In this document: positions 33,178 to 42,033 of the stretch, piece by piece
How the letters are laid out: each line of letters begins with the position of its first letter
Position numbering within the stretch: position 1 is the first letter of the stretch
Source: Spirulina subsalsa PCC 9445
GTDB taxonomy: Bacteria; Cyanobacteriota; Cyanobacteriia; Cyanobacteriales; Spirulinaceae
Assembly (NCBI RefSeq): GCF_000314005.1
Contig: NZ_JH980292.1
Span: forward strand, 1,190,964-1,254,963
DNA: 64,000 nucleotides
Direction: 5' to 3'
The notes under the pieces: generated by a model
What the model was told of the DNA's origin: nothing
Databases searched by the model: none
Seen by the model: the letters and a program-made list of their open reading frames with translations, nothing else
Program-made: the position numbers and the translations under genes

Positions 33178-34050
33178 TTACTGGTATTTCCCCAATAACA
33201 ACGCTAACTTTTCCTTCGTCGCCGGGGGAACCTGATCCAACGGAGTTAAAATGGCATACTTGAGCGCTGAATGAGCCTCAGACTCCGGAGGGTGAATTGC
33301 CAACGTCTTCACCACCTCCCGAATCACCTGTTGAGCATTACTAGCATTGCGATGTAAATTGTCAATAATCATCTCCACCGTGACGCTATCATGTTCTGGA
33401 TGCCAGCAGTCATAATCCGTCACCAGTGCCAACGTCGCATAGGCAATTTCCGCCTCCCGCGCTAACTTGGCCTCCTGCAAATTAGTCATGCCAATAATAC
33501 TCGCCCCCCAACTGCGATAGAGATTAGACTCTGCCTTGGTGGAAAACGCCGGGCCTTCCATACAAACATAAGTCCCCCCGCGATGTAGGGCCACCTCCGG
33601 CAAGCTTAACCGTTCCACCGCATCGGCGACAATGCTCACCAAACGGTAACAAACCGGATCCCCGAAGGCAATATGTGCCACAATCCCCTCCCCGAAAAAG
33701 GTAGAAATGCGGTGTTTCGTGCGGTCGATAAATTGATCGGGAACCACCATATCCAGAGGTTTAATCTCTTCTTGGAGGGATCCCACGGCTGAGGCTGAAA
33801 TGAGATACTCTACCCCCAATTGTTTCATGGCGTAGATATTCGCGCGAAAGGGGAGTTCTGTGGGGGTTAAATGATGGTTTCTACCATGACGGGCTAAAAA
33901 AGCTACTGGTGTCCCTTCTAGCGTCCCCACAATGAACGCATCGGAGGGTTTACCAAAGGGGGTGTCAAGATAAACCTCTTCAACCTCTTGCAAAGCGTCC
34001 ATTTTATACAGACCACTGCCGCCAACAATGCCAATTTTAATATCTTTCAT
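33178..34050 (-). CDS. mtnP: S-methyl-5'-thioadenosine phosphorylase
   Basis: 290 residues from ATG 34050, preceded by TTGAGGAA; the longer frame to 34158 overlaps mreD. Splits methylthioadenosine with phosphate to adenine and methylthioribose 1-phosphate in methionine salvage. [46 protein letters not shown] and [18 protein letters not shown] are family motifs; the Asn/Asp that selects adenosine is in VTDYDCW. The start is 4 bp after the mreD stop, so it is probably the last gene of mreBCD-mtnP. Confidence 0.95.
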   Translation of the reverse strand: MKDIKIGIVGGSGLYKMDALQEVEEVYLDTPFGKPSDAFIVGTLEGTPVAFLARHGRNHHLTPTELPFRANIYAMKQLGVEYLISASAVGSLQEEIKPLDMVVPDQFIDRTKHRISTFFGEGIVAHIAFGDPVCYRLVSIVADAVERLSLPEVALHRGGTYVCMEGPAFSTKAESNLYRSWGASIIGMTNLQEAKLAREAEIAYATLALVTDYDCWHPEHDSVTVEMIIDNLHRNASNAQQVIREVVKTLAIHPPESEAHSALKYAILTPLDQVPPATKEKLALLLGKYQ

Positions 34051-34054
34051 TTCC

Positions 34055-34678
34055 TCAAGAATTCTGCTCAATGTTGTTAATATATTCCCACCAACGATTA
34101 AGGGGATAATAGACCACCGGAGCCCATAAACTGCTAAGAATCGCTGAAGAAAGGGCAATGCGTTGATGTTCTTCCCAGACTAAAGTGAGATCCCGAATTC
34201 CTTCTAAACTGTACTGGATCGCCGTCACCGTCTCTGCAATGACCGCCATCCCGAACACAATCAAGGCAATAGAAATAAAATCCTCTTGAATATAGCGTTG
34301 CTTTTGGATTTTAGCCGTCAAAACCCCTACAATGACCAAACTGAGGATATGGGAGGGATAGGTGGCAAAAATTTCATCAATGGGCATCAGATTGGGGTCA
34401 GGCATCTCGGGACCCACCAAAAAGGTGATACTGTCTAGGGCGGTCATGCCGTCTTGAATCAGACCGAGAGCGAGTCCTGCGATCGCACCTTGCCACACCG
34501 TCCGCTTAACACTCCACACCACCACCCAAATTAAAAGCCAATTGGGTCGAATGCCTAACAGTTCCGTCCCCGGTAAGCGGGCAAACACCACCATTAAACA
34601 AATCAGCACAGATCCCGTAATAATCAACCAATTACAGAGTTGGCGAATGGGGGCTGAAACCTCAAAAATCCTTGCCAC
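34055..34678 (-). CDS. mreD: Rod shape-determining protein MreD
   Basis: 207 residues with five or six membrane helices (for example [59 protein letters not shown]). Position after mreB and mreC identifies it. MreD belongs to the elongasome that guides lateral wall synthesis. The C-terminus ([14 protein letters not shown]) ends 4 bp before mtnP. Confidence 0.9.
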   Translation of the reverse strand: MARIFEVSAPIRQLCNWLIITGSVLICLMVVFARLPGTELLGIRPNWLLIWVVVWSVKRTVWQGAIAGLALGLIQDGMTALDSITFLVGPEMPDPNLMPIDEIFATYPSHILSLVIVGVLTAKIQKQRYIQEDFISIALIVFGMAVIAETVTAIQYSLEGIRDLTLVWEEHQRIALSSAILSSLWAPVVYYPLNRWWEYINNIEQNS

Positions 34679-34763
34679 AGGTCTTGTTAGTCCTCTACTT
34701 GTTGTCCTTTAGAGTTTCGGTTGAAGCTTTCCCTACCTGTGAGAGAGGTAGGGGAGTGCGTCG

Positions 34764-35513
34764 CTATTTCGGTTCAAAGGGTTCAACCACAACCCATTCT
34801 AAATACTGAATGGGGGTGGTTAAGCGGACAATAACTTCCGGTGCCGGACTTTTCTCTAAATCAACAGATTCCACTTGCCCAATGGGGATACCTGGAGGAA
34901 ATAAATGACTCACATGGGAGGTCACGATTTTATCGCCTTTCTCCACATCTGGCACCTTCTCGAAAAACTCCATCACGGCTTCATCAGAGCTTTCCCCTCG
35001 CACAAACCCCATATAACGAGTCCGACTGACCACAGCACCCACTTTACTGGTGGGGTCACTCACTAATAAAACCCGACTGGTGTTTGGTGTCACCTTCACC
35101 ACTCGACCCACTAAACCACCCGGACTGGTGACAATATAGCCTTCTTGAATGCCATCTTTGCTCCCTCGCCCCAAGGTAACTTGTTCCCACCAATGCTCAA
35201 CACTACGACCAATTATTGGCGCTGTAATCACATTGGTAGGGCGCTGCTGTACATAACCCAGTTGGTTTTTCAGCAGTTGGTTTTGCTGTTCGAGTTCGTC
35301 CACTTGAGCCTGTAACTCTAGAAGACGGGCGTTAGACCGCATTTCTTCAGGACGAGGGCCTGTTTGGAAAGGTCGAACAATTTGATAGTAAAGTTCTGAA
35401 ACTATGGCCCCTTGTGTCTGACGGATAAAGAGGGCAATCCCTAGAACAACCCCCGTTAAAACCAGTTGTGACCCGTAACGTTCCCACCAGCGACGCACTG
35501 TAAACATAGTCAA
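34764..35513 (-). CDS. mreC: Cell shape-determining protein MreC
   Basis: 249 residues. One N-terminal membrane helix (about 15-30, LVLTGVVLGIALFIRQ), a coiled coil (about 62-88, ARLLELQAQVDELEQQNQLLKNQLG) and the periplasmic beta-barrel region with VTLGRGSKDGIQEGYIVTSPGGLVGRV, the usual MreC core. The scaffold links MreB with wall enzymes. 139 bp after mreB, 85 bp before mreD. Confidence 0.93.
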   Translation of the reverse strand: MTMFTVRRWWERYGSQLVLTGVVLGIALFIRQTQGAIVSELYYQIVRPFQTGPRPEEMRSNARLLELQAQVDELEQQNQLLKNQLGYVQQRPTNVITAPIIGRSVEHWWEQVTLGRGSKDGIQEGYIVTSPGGLVGRVVKVTPNTSRVLLVSDPTSKVGAVVSRTRYMGFVRGESSDEAVMEFFEKVPDVEKGDKIVTSHVSHLFPPGIPIGQVESVDLEKSPAPEVIVRLTTPIQYLEWVVVEPFEPK

Positions 35514-35652
35514 TTGTTAATAGTTCATCGTTGGGTGTTGAGAGTTAGCCGGGTTTTGGAGTGGGGGAAAAAATGAGGGTGATGGGGTAATTCCTTCACG
35601 ATTCATTTTTAGTTCCCCCTGACTAACCGTTCACTATCAACAACCCATTCAT

Positions 35653-36696
35653 TTAGATAGTCCTGGAACGACCACTGAAGACCCGCTCCAATTGCTTGAA
35701 GTTTTCCAAGACACGCCCAGTTCCCAAAACTACACAACTGAGGGGGTCTGCCGCAACGTGGGTGACAATTCCCGTTTCATGGCTGATTAGGGTATCTAAC
35801 CCTTTCAGCAGGGCACCCCCTCCCGCTAACATGATGCCTCGATCAATAATATCGGCGGCTAGTTCTGGAGGAGTGCGTTCGAGGGTTCGCTTGACGGCAT
35901 CCACAATCACGGCCAGAGGTTCGGACATACTTTCGCGAACTTCAGGCGCTTTAATGGTGACGGTACGAGGTAAACCTGAGAGCAGGTGCAAGCCTCGGAC
36001 TTCCATGGTGACTTCATCATCATCATGGGTGGGGTAGGCGGAACCGACTTGAATTTTAATTTCTTCGGCGGTGCGTTCCCCCACGACGAGGTTATGGACT
36101 TTTTTCATGTATTGGGTGATGGACTCGCTGAGTTCGTCCCCAGCGACCCGCACGGACTCACTTAACACGGTTCCTTGCAAACTGAGAACGGCGACTTCAG
36201 TCGTCCCTCCCCCAATGTCAATGATCATGTTCCCGGTGGGTTCAGCAACGGGCAATCCGGCTCCGATGGCGGCGGCGACGGGTTCATCAATCAGATAAAC
36301 GTCCCGCGCTCCGGCTTGGGAGGCGGCTTCCATCACGGCTCGACGTTCTACCCCGGTCACGCCACTAGGAATCCCAATGACAATTCGGGGAGAAACTAAG
36401 GCTCTCCCTTCGTGAACTTGGCGAATAAAATGCTTGAGCATTAATTCGGCTGTATCAAAGTCGGCAATGACTCCATCCCGTAAAGGGCGTAAAGCAACTA
36501 CGTTGCCCGGTGTCCGACCGAGCATTTTTTTGGCATCCTCGCCGACCGCGAGGGGTACTTTTAAGTCTTGGTCAATGGCAACCACTGACGGTTCTTGTAA
36601 AACAATGCCTTTTCCGGAGACATACACTAAGGTGTTCGCGGTACCGAGGTCGATACCCATATCTCGTGATAGTGAAAAGCGACTAAACAAACCCAC
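35653..36696 (-). CDS. mreB: Rod shape-determining protein MreB
   Basis: 347 residues, GTG start (MGLFSRFSLSRDMGIDLG). Bacterial actin; ATP site motifs MGIDLGTANTLVYV (phosphate 1), MIIDIGGGTTEVAVLS (phosphate 2) and IMLAGGGALLKGLD (adenosine). The N-terminal FSRFSLSRD is the amphipathic membrane-binding stretch. First gene of the mreBCD-mtnP run. Confidence 0.97.
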   Translation of the reverse strand: MGLFSRFSLSRDMGIDLGTANTLVYVSGKGIVLQEPSVVAIDQDLKVPLAVGEDAKKMLGRTPGNVVALRPLRDGVIADFDTAELMLKHFIRQVHEGRALVSPRIVIGIPSGVTGVERRAVMEAASQAGARDVYLIDEPVAAAIGAGLPVAEPTGNMIIDIGGGTTEVAVLSLQGTVLSESVRVAGDELSESITQYMKKVHNLVVGERTAEEIKIQVGSAYPTHDDDEVTMEVRGLHLLSGLPRTVTIKAPEVRESMSEPLAVIVDAVKRTLERTPPELAADIIDRGIMLAGGGALLKGLDTLISHETGIVTHVAADPLSCVVLGTGRVLENFKQLERVFSGRSRTI

Positions 36697-37174
36697 TCGT
36701 TTCTAAGCCCCCAAAGTCTAATAATGTCGTGTTTAGCTAACTTTTAAGTTCATTTAACTGTAATCGATGTGGATTTTATTATGTTTTTCCCCATCCGTCT
36801 AGTAATCTCTCTCATTTGACTGCCTGTTCATTAGCCCATCTGAGATAATCCTCGGGCAATGCAGGGGAACAAGTCCATGAGAGTTATTCCTTCTGCCGAT
36901 TTTGACACCCTTGGGCGCATTGGCTGTTCAGATTCTAGCACCAACTCTTCTTTCTGCCCCCTTGATTTTTGTACAAGGGGTTTCGGTTTCTGTTTTTCTG
37001 GGGTTTTGGGGCTGTTCCGGAGAGATTAACTGGGGGTGGCTGAAGAGAACGGGAGTCGGGTGTCGGGAGGGAGGGAGAGGGGGACTTGACAAAATGCACA
37101 CAAGCTTAAATGGTCAAGAAGGGAATAGGTAAATTGTCCATAATGGGAAAAATTCTCTCAAAACTCCCGTACCT
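36697..37174. other. Intergenic region upstream of mreB
   Basis: 478 bp between the divergent mreB and DUF2079 genes. It should hold both promoters. A 76-codon frame at 36902-37132 has a TTG start and Gly/Arg-rich repeat-derived sequence, and is not credible. GACTTGACAAAATGCACACA (37082-37101) recurs as GACTTGACAAAATGCACACA at 62404-62423, a shared 20-mer of unknown meaning in front of two unrelated genes. Confidence 0.5.
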
Positions 37175-38683
37175 ATGATCAGTCACAAATTCTCATCTTC
37201 AGCCCACCGAACCCCCCTCCTCAAACTGGTTGTAGTGGCTTTTGTCGTCTTGTTCCTCGCCAGTAGCGTCAGACACGCGCTTTTCCAGTCTACGGCCTAT
37301 GATTTGGGCTGGTTTGATCAACTGGTCTATTTGATTAGTCGGGGAAAATCCCCCATTGTTTCATTTTCCGGCTATCATCTGCTGGGGGATCATGCGGCCG
37401 TTGTGTTATATCCCCTCGGCCTGTTCTATTGGATTTATCCTGATGTTCATTGGTTGTTTTTGGTGCAGGCATTGGCACTAGCTAGCAGCGCGATTCTGAC
37501 CTATATTCTCGCCCAACAACGGGGATGCCCAGAACCTCAAGCCTATGCCCTTGCGGTGGTCTATTTGCTCTATCCCCTAGTTTTTAATGTCAACTTATTT
37601 GATTTTCACCCGGAAGTATTGGCAATCCCCGGCTTTTTGGGGGCAGTTTGGGCGGCTAAAAGCGAACGCACCCTACCCTACTGTTTCGCTCTCCTGCTGA
37701 TTCTGAGTTGTAAAGCCGTCCTCAGTCTTCCGGTAATATTCCTCGGGATTTGGCTACTGCTTTGGGAAAAAAAGCGGATCGCTGGGAGTGTTGCGATCGC
37801 CCTTGGAACCCTCTGGTTCATCCTCACCACCCAAATCATCATCCCCCATTGGAGTGGACAAGAACCCGCCGCCATCAGTCGGTATGCTTACTTGGGCAAT
37901 TCAATCCCCGAAATTCTTTTAAATCTCTTCGTTCAACCCCAACTGATCCTGCAACATCTCCTCACCTTAGACAATTTTTTTTATCTCTTCCTGTTGTTTC
38001 TCCCCCTCGCTTGGGGCATCTCCCCTCGTCATCTGGCCCCCCTGATTCCTGCCCTGCCCGTGCTACTGCTTAACGTCCTGAGTCAGTTAGAGTTACAAAA
38101 AGACCTAATTCACCAGTATTCTGTTCCCATCCTGCCCTTTCTCCTGATCTCTGTGATGGATGCCCTCGCGGGTGAAAAAACCCTCTGGCGCAAACCCCGT
38201 TGGATCATCCTTTGGGCAATCCTAACCTTTATTGCCCTCGGCAAATTTGGCTTTTTTTGGACAAAATATCTCACCCACATTGACACCTGGCAAGCATCCC
38301 GCACCGCCGTTAGCTACATTCAATCATCCGAAGCCCTGTTAACCACAACTCACTATATTCCCCACCTGAGCCACCGTTCCGAGGTTGCCCTAGCCCGTAT
38401 TGGCAGCGAAACCCTAGACTTAGACCCCTTCACCTACGTTTTACTCAATCTCCGCCATCCCGGAATTGACAGCGCACCGGAAACCGTTGCCCACCTCAAG
38501 GCAAGACTCCAAGAAATTCCTGAGTTTCACCTGCAATATGAACAAGATGATGTGGTGGTCTTTGCAAAAGTAGGGAATCGGGAATCGGGAACAGGGGGTC
38601 GGGAAAATCCGGTTGTGTCCAACATTAGGGAACAGGGAACAGGGGGGTCGGGTGTCGGGAGTCGGGAATCGGGAGTTGATTAG
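37175..38683 (+). CDS. DUF2079 polytopic membrane protein
   Basis: 502 residues with about ten membrane helices. The start, VRHALFQSTAYDLGWFDQLVYLISRGKSP, followed by HLLGDHAAVVLYPLGLFYWIYP, is the DUF2079 signature; the family resembles GT-C type glycosyltransferases of membranes. The last ~35 residues (VGNRESGTGGRENPVVSNI..GVGSRESGVD) are translation of the GGGAATC heptad repeat, so the natural stop has been overrun by repeat expansion. Function unknown; a lipid-linked sugar role is an inference. Confidence 0.83.
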   Translation: MISHKFSSSAHRTPLLKLVVVAFVVLFLASSVRHALFQSTAYDLGWFDQLVYLISRGKSPIVSFSGYHLLGDHAAVVLYPLGLFYWIYPDVHWLFLVQALALASSAILTYILAQQRGCPEPQAYALAVVYLLYPLVFNVNLFDFHPEVLAIPGFLGAVWAAKSERTLPYCFALLLILSCKAVLSLPVIFLGIWLLLWEKKRIAGSVAIALGTLWFILTTQIIIPHWSGQEPAAISRYAYLGNSIPEILLNLFVQPQLILQHLLTLDNFFYLFLLFLPLAWGISPRHLAPLIPALPVLLLNVLSQLELQKDLIHQYSVPILPFLLISVMDALAGEKTLWRKPRWIILWAILTFIALGKFGFFWTKYLTHIDTWQASRTAVSYIQSSEALLTTTHYIPHLSHRSEVALARIGSETLDLDPFTYVLLNLRHPGIDSAPETVAHLKARLQEIPEFHLQYEQDDVVVFAKVGNRESGTGGRENPVVSNIREQGTGGSGVGSRESGVD

Positions 38684-38780
38684 TATTCCCTATTACCTAT
38701 TCCCTATTCCCCCTCTCCCCTTGTTACTTCGAGTGTCCGGGTGTTATCATCTGAAGATCCCAGTTTTCCCACTGAAGTGA

Positions 38781-39455
38781 TTGTCGCCGTTAACCGTGTT
38801 CACTGAGTCTTGGTTACAAGCCCTCCGACAATACCGAGTCATTGCGGTGTTACGTTCCCCGTCTTTGGAATTAGGGGTTCATCTGGCAGAAATTGCGATC
38901 GCTGCCGGGATGGGGATGATTGAAATTACTTGGAATAGTGACCAGCCCAGCTTGTTGGTTCAGCACCTACGAGCCAGTTTTCCCCACTGTTGGGTGGGGG
39001 CGGGAACTTTGTTAACTGAAGCTCACTGGCAAGAGGCGATCGCATCGGGAATTCAATTTGGCTTTTCCCCTCACTTTAACCCCCGCTTTGTCCAACAAGC
39101 CAAACGCTTGGATCTGCCTTTTATCCCCGGTGCGCTCACCCCCAGCGAAATTGTCGCCGCTTGGCAAGCCGGGGCGACCTGTGTCAAGGTTTTCCCCATT
39201 AGTGCGATGGGGGGCGTAAGCTATTTACGCGCTATCCGCCCCCCGTTGCCGGATATTCCCCTGATTCCTACCGGGGGTGTCACTCTCGACAATGCTCTGT
39301 CTTTTCTTGAAGCGGGTGCGATCGCCGTCGGTCTATCGGGTCAACTCTTTCCCCCAGACCTCATTGTTGCCGAAGCATGGGACAGTCTACAACAACGCCT
39401 GCAACTATTCCAAACCCGCCTTCTGCTGCACTCAATCCCCGGCAGCGGCCGCTAA
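38781..39455 (+). CDS. eda: KDPG/KHG aldolase family protein
   Basis: 224 residues. TTG at 38781 or GTG at 38796 may be the start. TIM-barrel class I aldolase: VIAVLRSP, MIEITWNSD (catalytic Glu about 48), VGAGTLLT, ATCVKVFPISAMGG (Schiff-base Lys about 134) and PLIPTGGVTLDNA. Splits 2-keto-3-deoxy-6-phosphogluconate to pyruvate and glyceraldehyde 3-phosphate, the last step of the Entner-Doudoroff route. Its 3' end overlaps the convergent glycosyltransferase gene by 24 bp. Confidence 0.9.
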   Translation: MSPLTVFTESWLQALRQYRVIAVLRSPSLELGVHLAEIAIAAGMGMIEITWNSDQPSLLVQHLRASFPHCWVGAGTLLTEAHWQEAIASGIQFGFSPHFNPRFVQQAKRLDLPFIPGALTPSEIVAAWQAGATCVKVFPISAMGGVSYLRAIRPPLPDIPLIPTGGVTLDNALSFLEAGAIAVGLSGQLFPPDLIVAEAWDSLQQRLQLFQTRLLLHSIPGSGR

Positions 39456-40751
39456 GACCTGCAAATACTGCAAGGCCACAATATCCGGCGTAAAATGGGC
39501 CTTGAGATACCGTCGCCCAGAGCGCCCCAAGGACTTAGCCAGTTGGGGATTCGCCCTCAAATCTCGGATATACTGCGCCAAGGCCTCCCCATCCCCATTT
39601 AAAAAGGCCTGACCACATTTCGCCTCCCGTAATAAGTCCCGCAAGTAGGAATGAGGCTCACAAATGGCCGCCACCGGACGACCGGCCGCTAAAATGCCAT
39701 AGAGTTTACTGGGGGCGACAATCCCCTCTAAACCCGGACTAATACTCACCAAAGACAAATCACAGGCCGTTAATGAGTAGGGTAAAACTGACTTATCTTG
39801 ATAGGGCAAAAATTGACAGTTGGTTAACCCCAACGTCTCCACGCGGTTTAGACACCCCTCTAGTTTCGCCCCCTGTCCAATGAACAAAAACCGAACGGGT
39901 TCATCCTTCAAGAGTTCCGCCGCCATTAGGATGGTTTCTAAGTCATGACAGCGCCCTAAATTCCCCGAATACTGCACCACAAAACTATCCGTTAAATTGT
40001 GTTCAGCGACGAACCAATTTTTCTGTTTATCGATCGGGTGAATCAAACTGGGATCCGACCAACTGGGAATCACACTAATTTTATGTTCCAAGTTGGGGGC
40101 TTTATGGAGAATCCGTTCCTTCATGGATGAACTGAGAACAATCACCCCTTCCGACTTTTGCCAAATTTTGCGGTTAATTTTATCCCATAACCGCACGAGC
40201 CAATGATGACGGGACACTACCCCCAATTGCACCGCTACATCGGGATATAAGTCATAGAGCAGACAGATGTATTTAACTCCTAATAAACAATGGGCTAAAT
40301 AGCCAATAATGGGTAAATAAGGGGGTTCTGTGGTAATCAGTAACAAGTCCTTAGATTTGGCACAGCGCAATAAATGGGCGGCTGTGCGGACACAAAACAA
40401 TAACCCGTTAATGGCACGGCCACGGATGCGGAGGGGCCACAAGCGGGAGGTGCGCGATCGCTGTACCATAACTCGATGGCGCTGTTCCTCCTTCGGAGCC
40501 GAGTTTTTCTCGAACGCATACCCCGGTTGTCCGGTAAAGATCCGGATATTCAGACCTAACTCAGACAATTTCTCGACCAATTCCGCAATTAACTGTCCTG
40601 TCGCCGCATAATCTGGGGGGTAGAACTGACTGATGATCAGTAATCTTTTATGAGGCGGGAAGAGCGCGGAAACTTTGCCATGATCCTCGACGGGATGTGT
40701 AGAAGGCAGCAAAGCTAATTGTGGTAGATGTGGATTGGTTTGATCTAGCAT
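39432..40751 (-). CDS. GT4-family glycosyltransferase (WcaI-like)
   Basis: 439 residues from ATG 40751 (MLDQTNPHLP); an ATG 13 codons upstream is possible. GT-B fold: LLIISQFYPPDYAATGQLIAELVEKL at the donor-independent N-terminal domain, VVQYSGNLGRCHDLETILMAAELL opening the C-terminal domain and LVSISPGLEGIVAPSKLYGILAAGRPV, with the Glu/Pro-Ser-Lys acceptor of nucleotide sugars. WcaI-like enzymes build exopolysaccharide. No polysaccharide cluster surrounds it. Confidence 0.88.
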   Translation of the reverse strand: MLDQTNPHLPQLALLPSTHPVEDHGKVSALFPPHKRLLIISQFYPPDYAATGQLIAELVEKLSELGLNIRIFTGQPGYAFEKNSAPKEEQRHRVMVQRSRTSRLWPLRIRGRAINGLLFCVRTAAHLLRCAKSKDLLLITTEPPYLPIIGYLAHCLLGVKYICLLYDLYPDVAVQLGVVSRHHWLVRLWDKINRKIWQKSEGVIVLSSSMKERILHKAPNLEHKISVIPSWSDPSLIHPIDKQKNWFVAEHNLTDSFVVQYSGNLGRCHDLETILMAAELLKDEPVRFLFIGQGAKLEGCLNRVETLGLTNCQFLPYQDKSVLPYSLTACDLSLVSISPGLEGIVAPSKLYGILAAGRPVAAICEPHSYLRDLLREAKCGQAFLNGDGEALAQYIRDLRANPQLAKSLGRSGRRYLKAHFTPDIVALQYLQVLAAAAGD

Positions 40752-40790
40752 TCCCAAATTTACATAGTAACGATATAAGTTGATGACCAA

Positions 40791-42033
40791 ATTTGATGGG
40801 ATTAGCGATTATCTCTTAATTATGTTGGTCAGATTCCCCTCTTGATTTTTTACCATTCAATAGTCAGAAACTGGGGAAAAAATTATAACTAACTGTAATG
40901 CTTCTTGAACACCTCACATCCTTTACCTAGTAGTTTAAATCGAACAGTTGAAACGATTTAGACATCAGAGAACTAATCGCCCTACACCAAGTTTTGACGT
41001 TTTTTCTCTTCCCAATTCTAATTCAAATTTCCCCCAGGTCAATTAAATGAACCCCAAAATTATAATTCGATACATTTGGTTTAGATGGCATCTAGCCAAT
41101 GTAACAAACTCCCTTAATCTCTTGACGTTAGGTCATTTTTTGCTGAAAATGACGGGGGGGACGTGGTTTATTGGGCAGGGATCAAGAGAACTCCATCAAC
41201 TCAAGATTCTGAAAAGGACTAGAGCAAGTTGATATCCATAGCCCGTGCGTGATTCATAGCTCCTGATCCATAGCTCCTGATCCATAGCTCCTGATCCATA
41301 ACTGTTCACCCGGCAAGAGAAGCCTTAAGTTAAGAGAAGTGATCATCAGTAATAGTCATTAATTAGAAATCATGAGTCCATAGGGTAACATACTTTTTGA
41401 TTCCGAGAAAATACTGAATCCGCCCCAATGGATATTCAAGAGGGTAACACAATTTTGACAGGAGAGAACAAACACAATTGGCTGAAAAATATATTTATCT
41501 CTAGGAGAAAAGAAAAGAAGTCCTTAAAATTGTAACTGTATCAAGCTGTAAATTTGGCTAAAGGCTCGGGTGAAGACAGAGACTTCTTCCGTATATTTAA
41601 CGAGAAAACCAGAACAGGAGAGTAGTCCTCTTCGGTCACTCCGAGGGATTTTAACGAATTTTCGCTATCACAGCCAAGGAGAGAATCAGGGTTTGAACCT
41701 GATCTGACAGAAGAGGATTAATTTGGTATAACTGGGACAATTTAGGCTTGTGTGCATATAGCGTTTAATCAATCCGATCCAGAAGGATTGCAAGCTTCTT
41801 AAGTTCAGTCCATCATTAAGGCCTAGCGATAATCCGGTTCAATAGTCTACAGTAGAGAATAAGACTAGAGTATAAGTTTTTACCTAAACAGTCGGGAGAT
41901 TGGAAGCCCCGCATTTTTAGACCAAGTAGGTTTAGCCTTGATATCGGGTGTGTCAGAAATCAAATCTTAACTGTGCATTTCTGAGAAGTGGCACTCAGAT
42001 GACCTCCTAACGCCTGGGGGCGTTTATCAACCC
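40791..42033. other. Long intergenic region upstream of the CHAT exoprotein
   Basis: 1243 bp with no convincing gene. A 61-codon frame at 41047-41232 has no family features. Contents: a 14-bp tandem repeat at 41257-41298, and an AACGCC/GGCGTT hairpin (42009-42024) ending ten bases before the start codon of the CHAT gene. The length suggests a complex promoter or a long 5' leader for that gene. Confidence 0.5.
41257..41298. repeat. Three tandem 14-bp repeats
   Basis: The unit TAGCTCCTGATCCA is repeated three times without change, with partial units on either side (CATAGC.. from 41251 and TAAC after). It lies in the long gap before the CHAT exoprotein gene. Confidence 0.8.

Noticed and set aside
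36902-37132. 76-codon frame in the mreB upstream gap
   Set aside because: TTG start, composition driven by Gly/Arg repeat sequence, no ribosome site and no family features.
41047-41232. 61-codon frame in the gap before the CHAT gene
   Set aside because: No recognisable domain, no good ribosome site, atypical composition; too weak to call.
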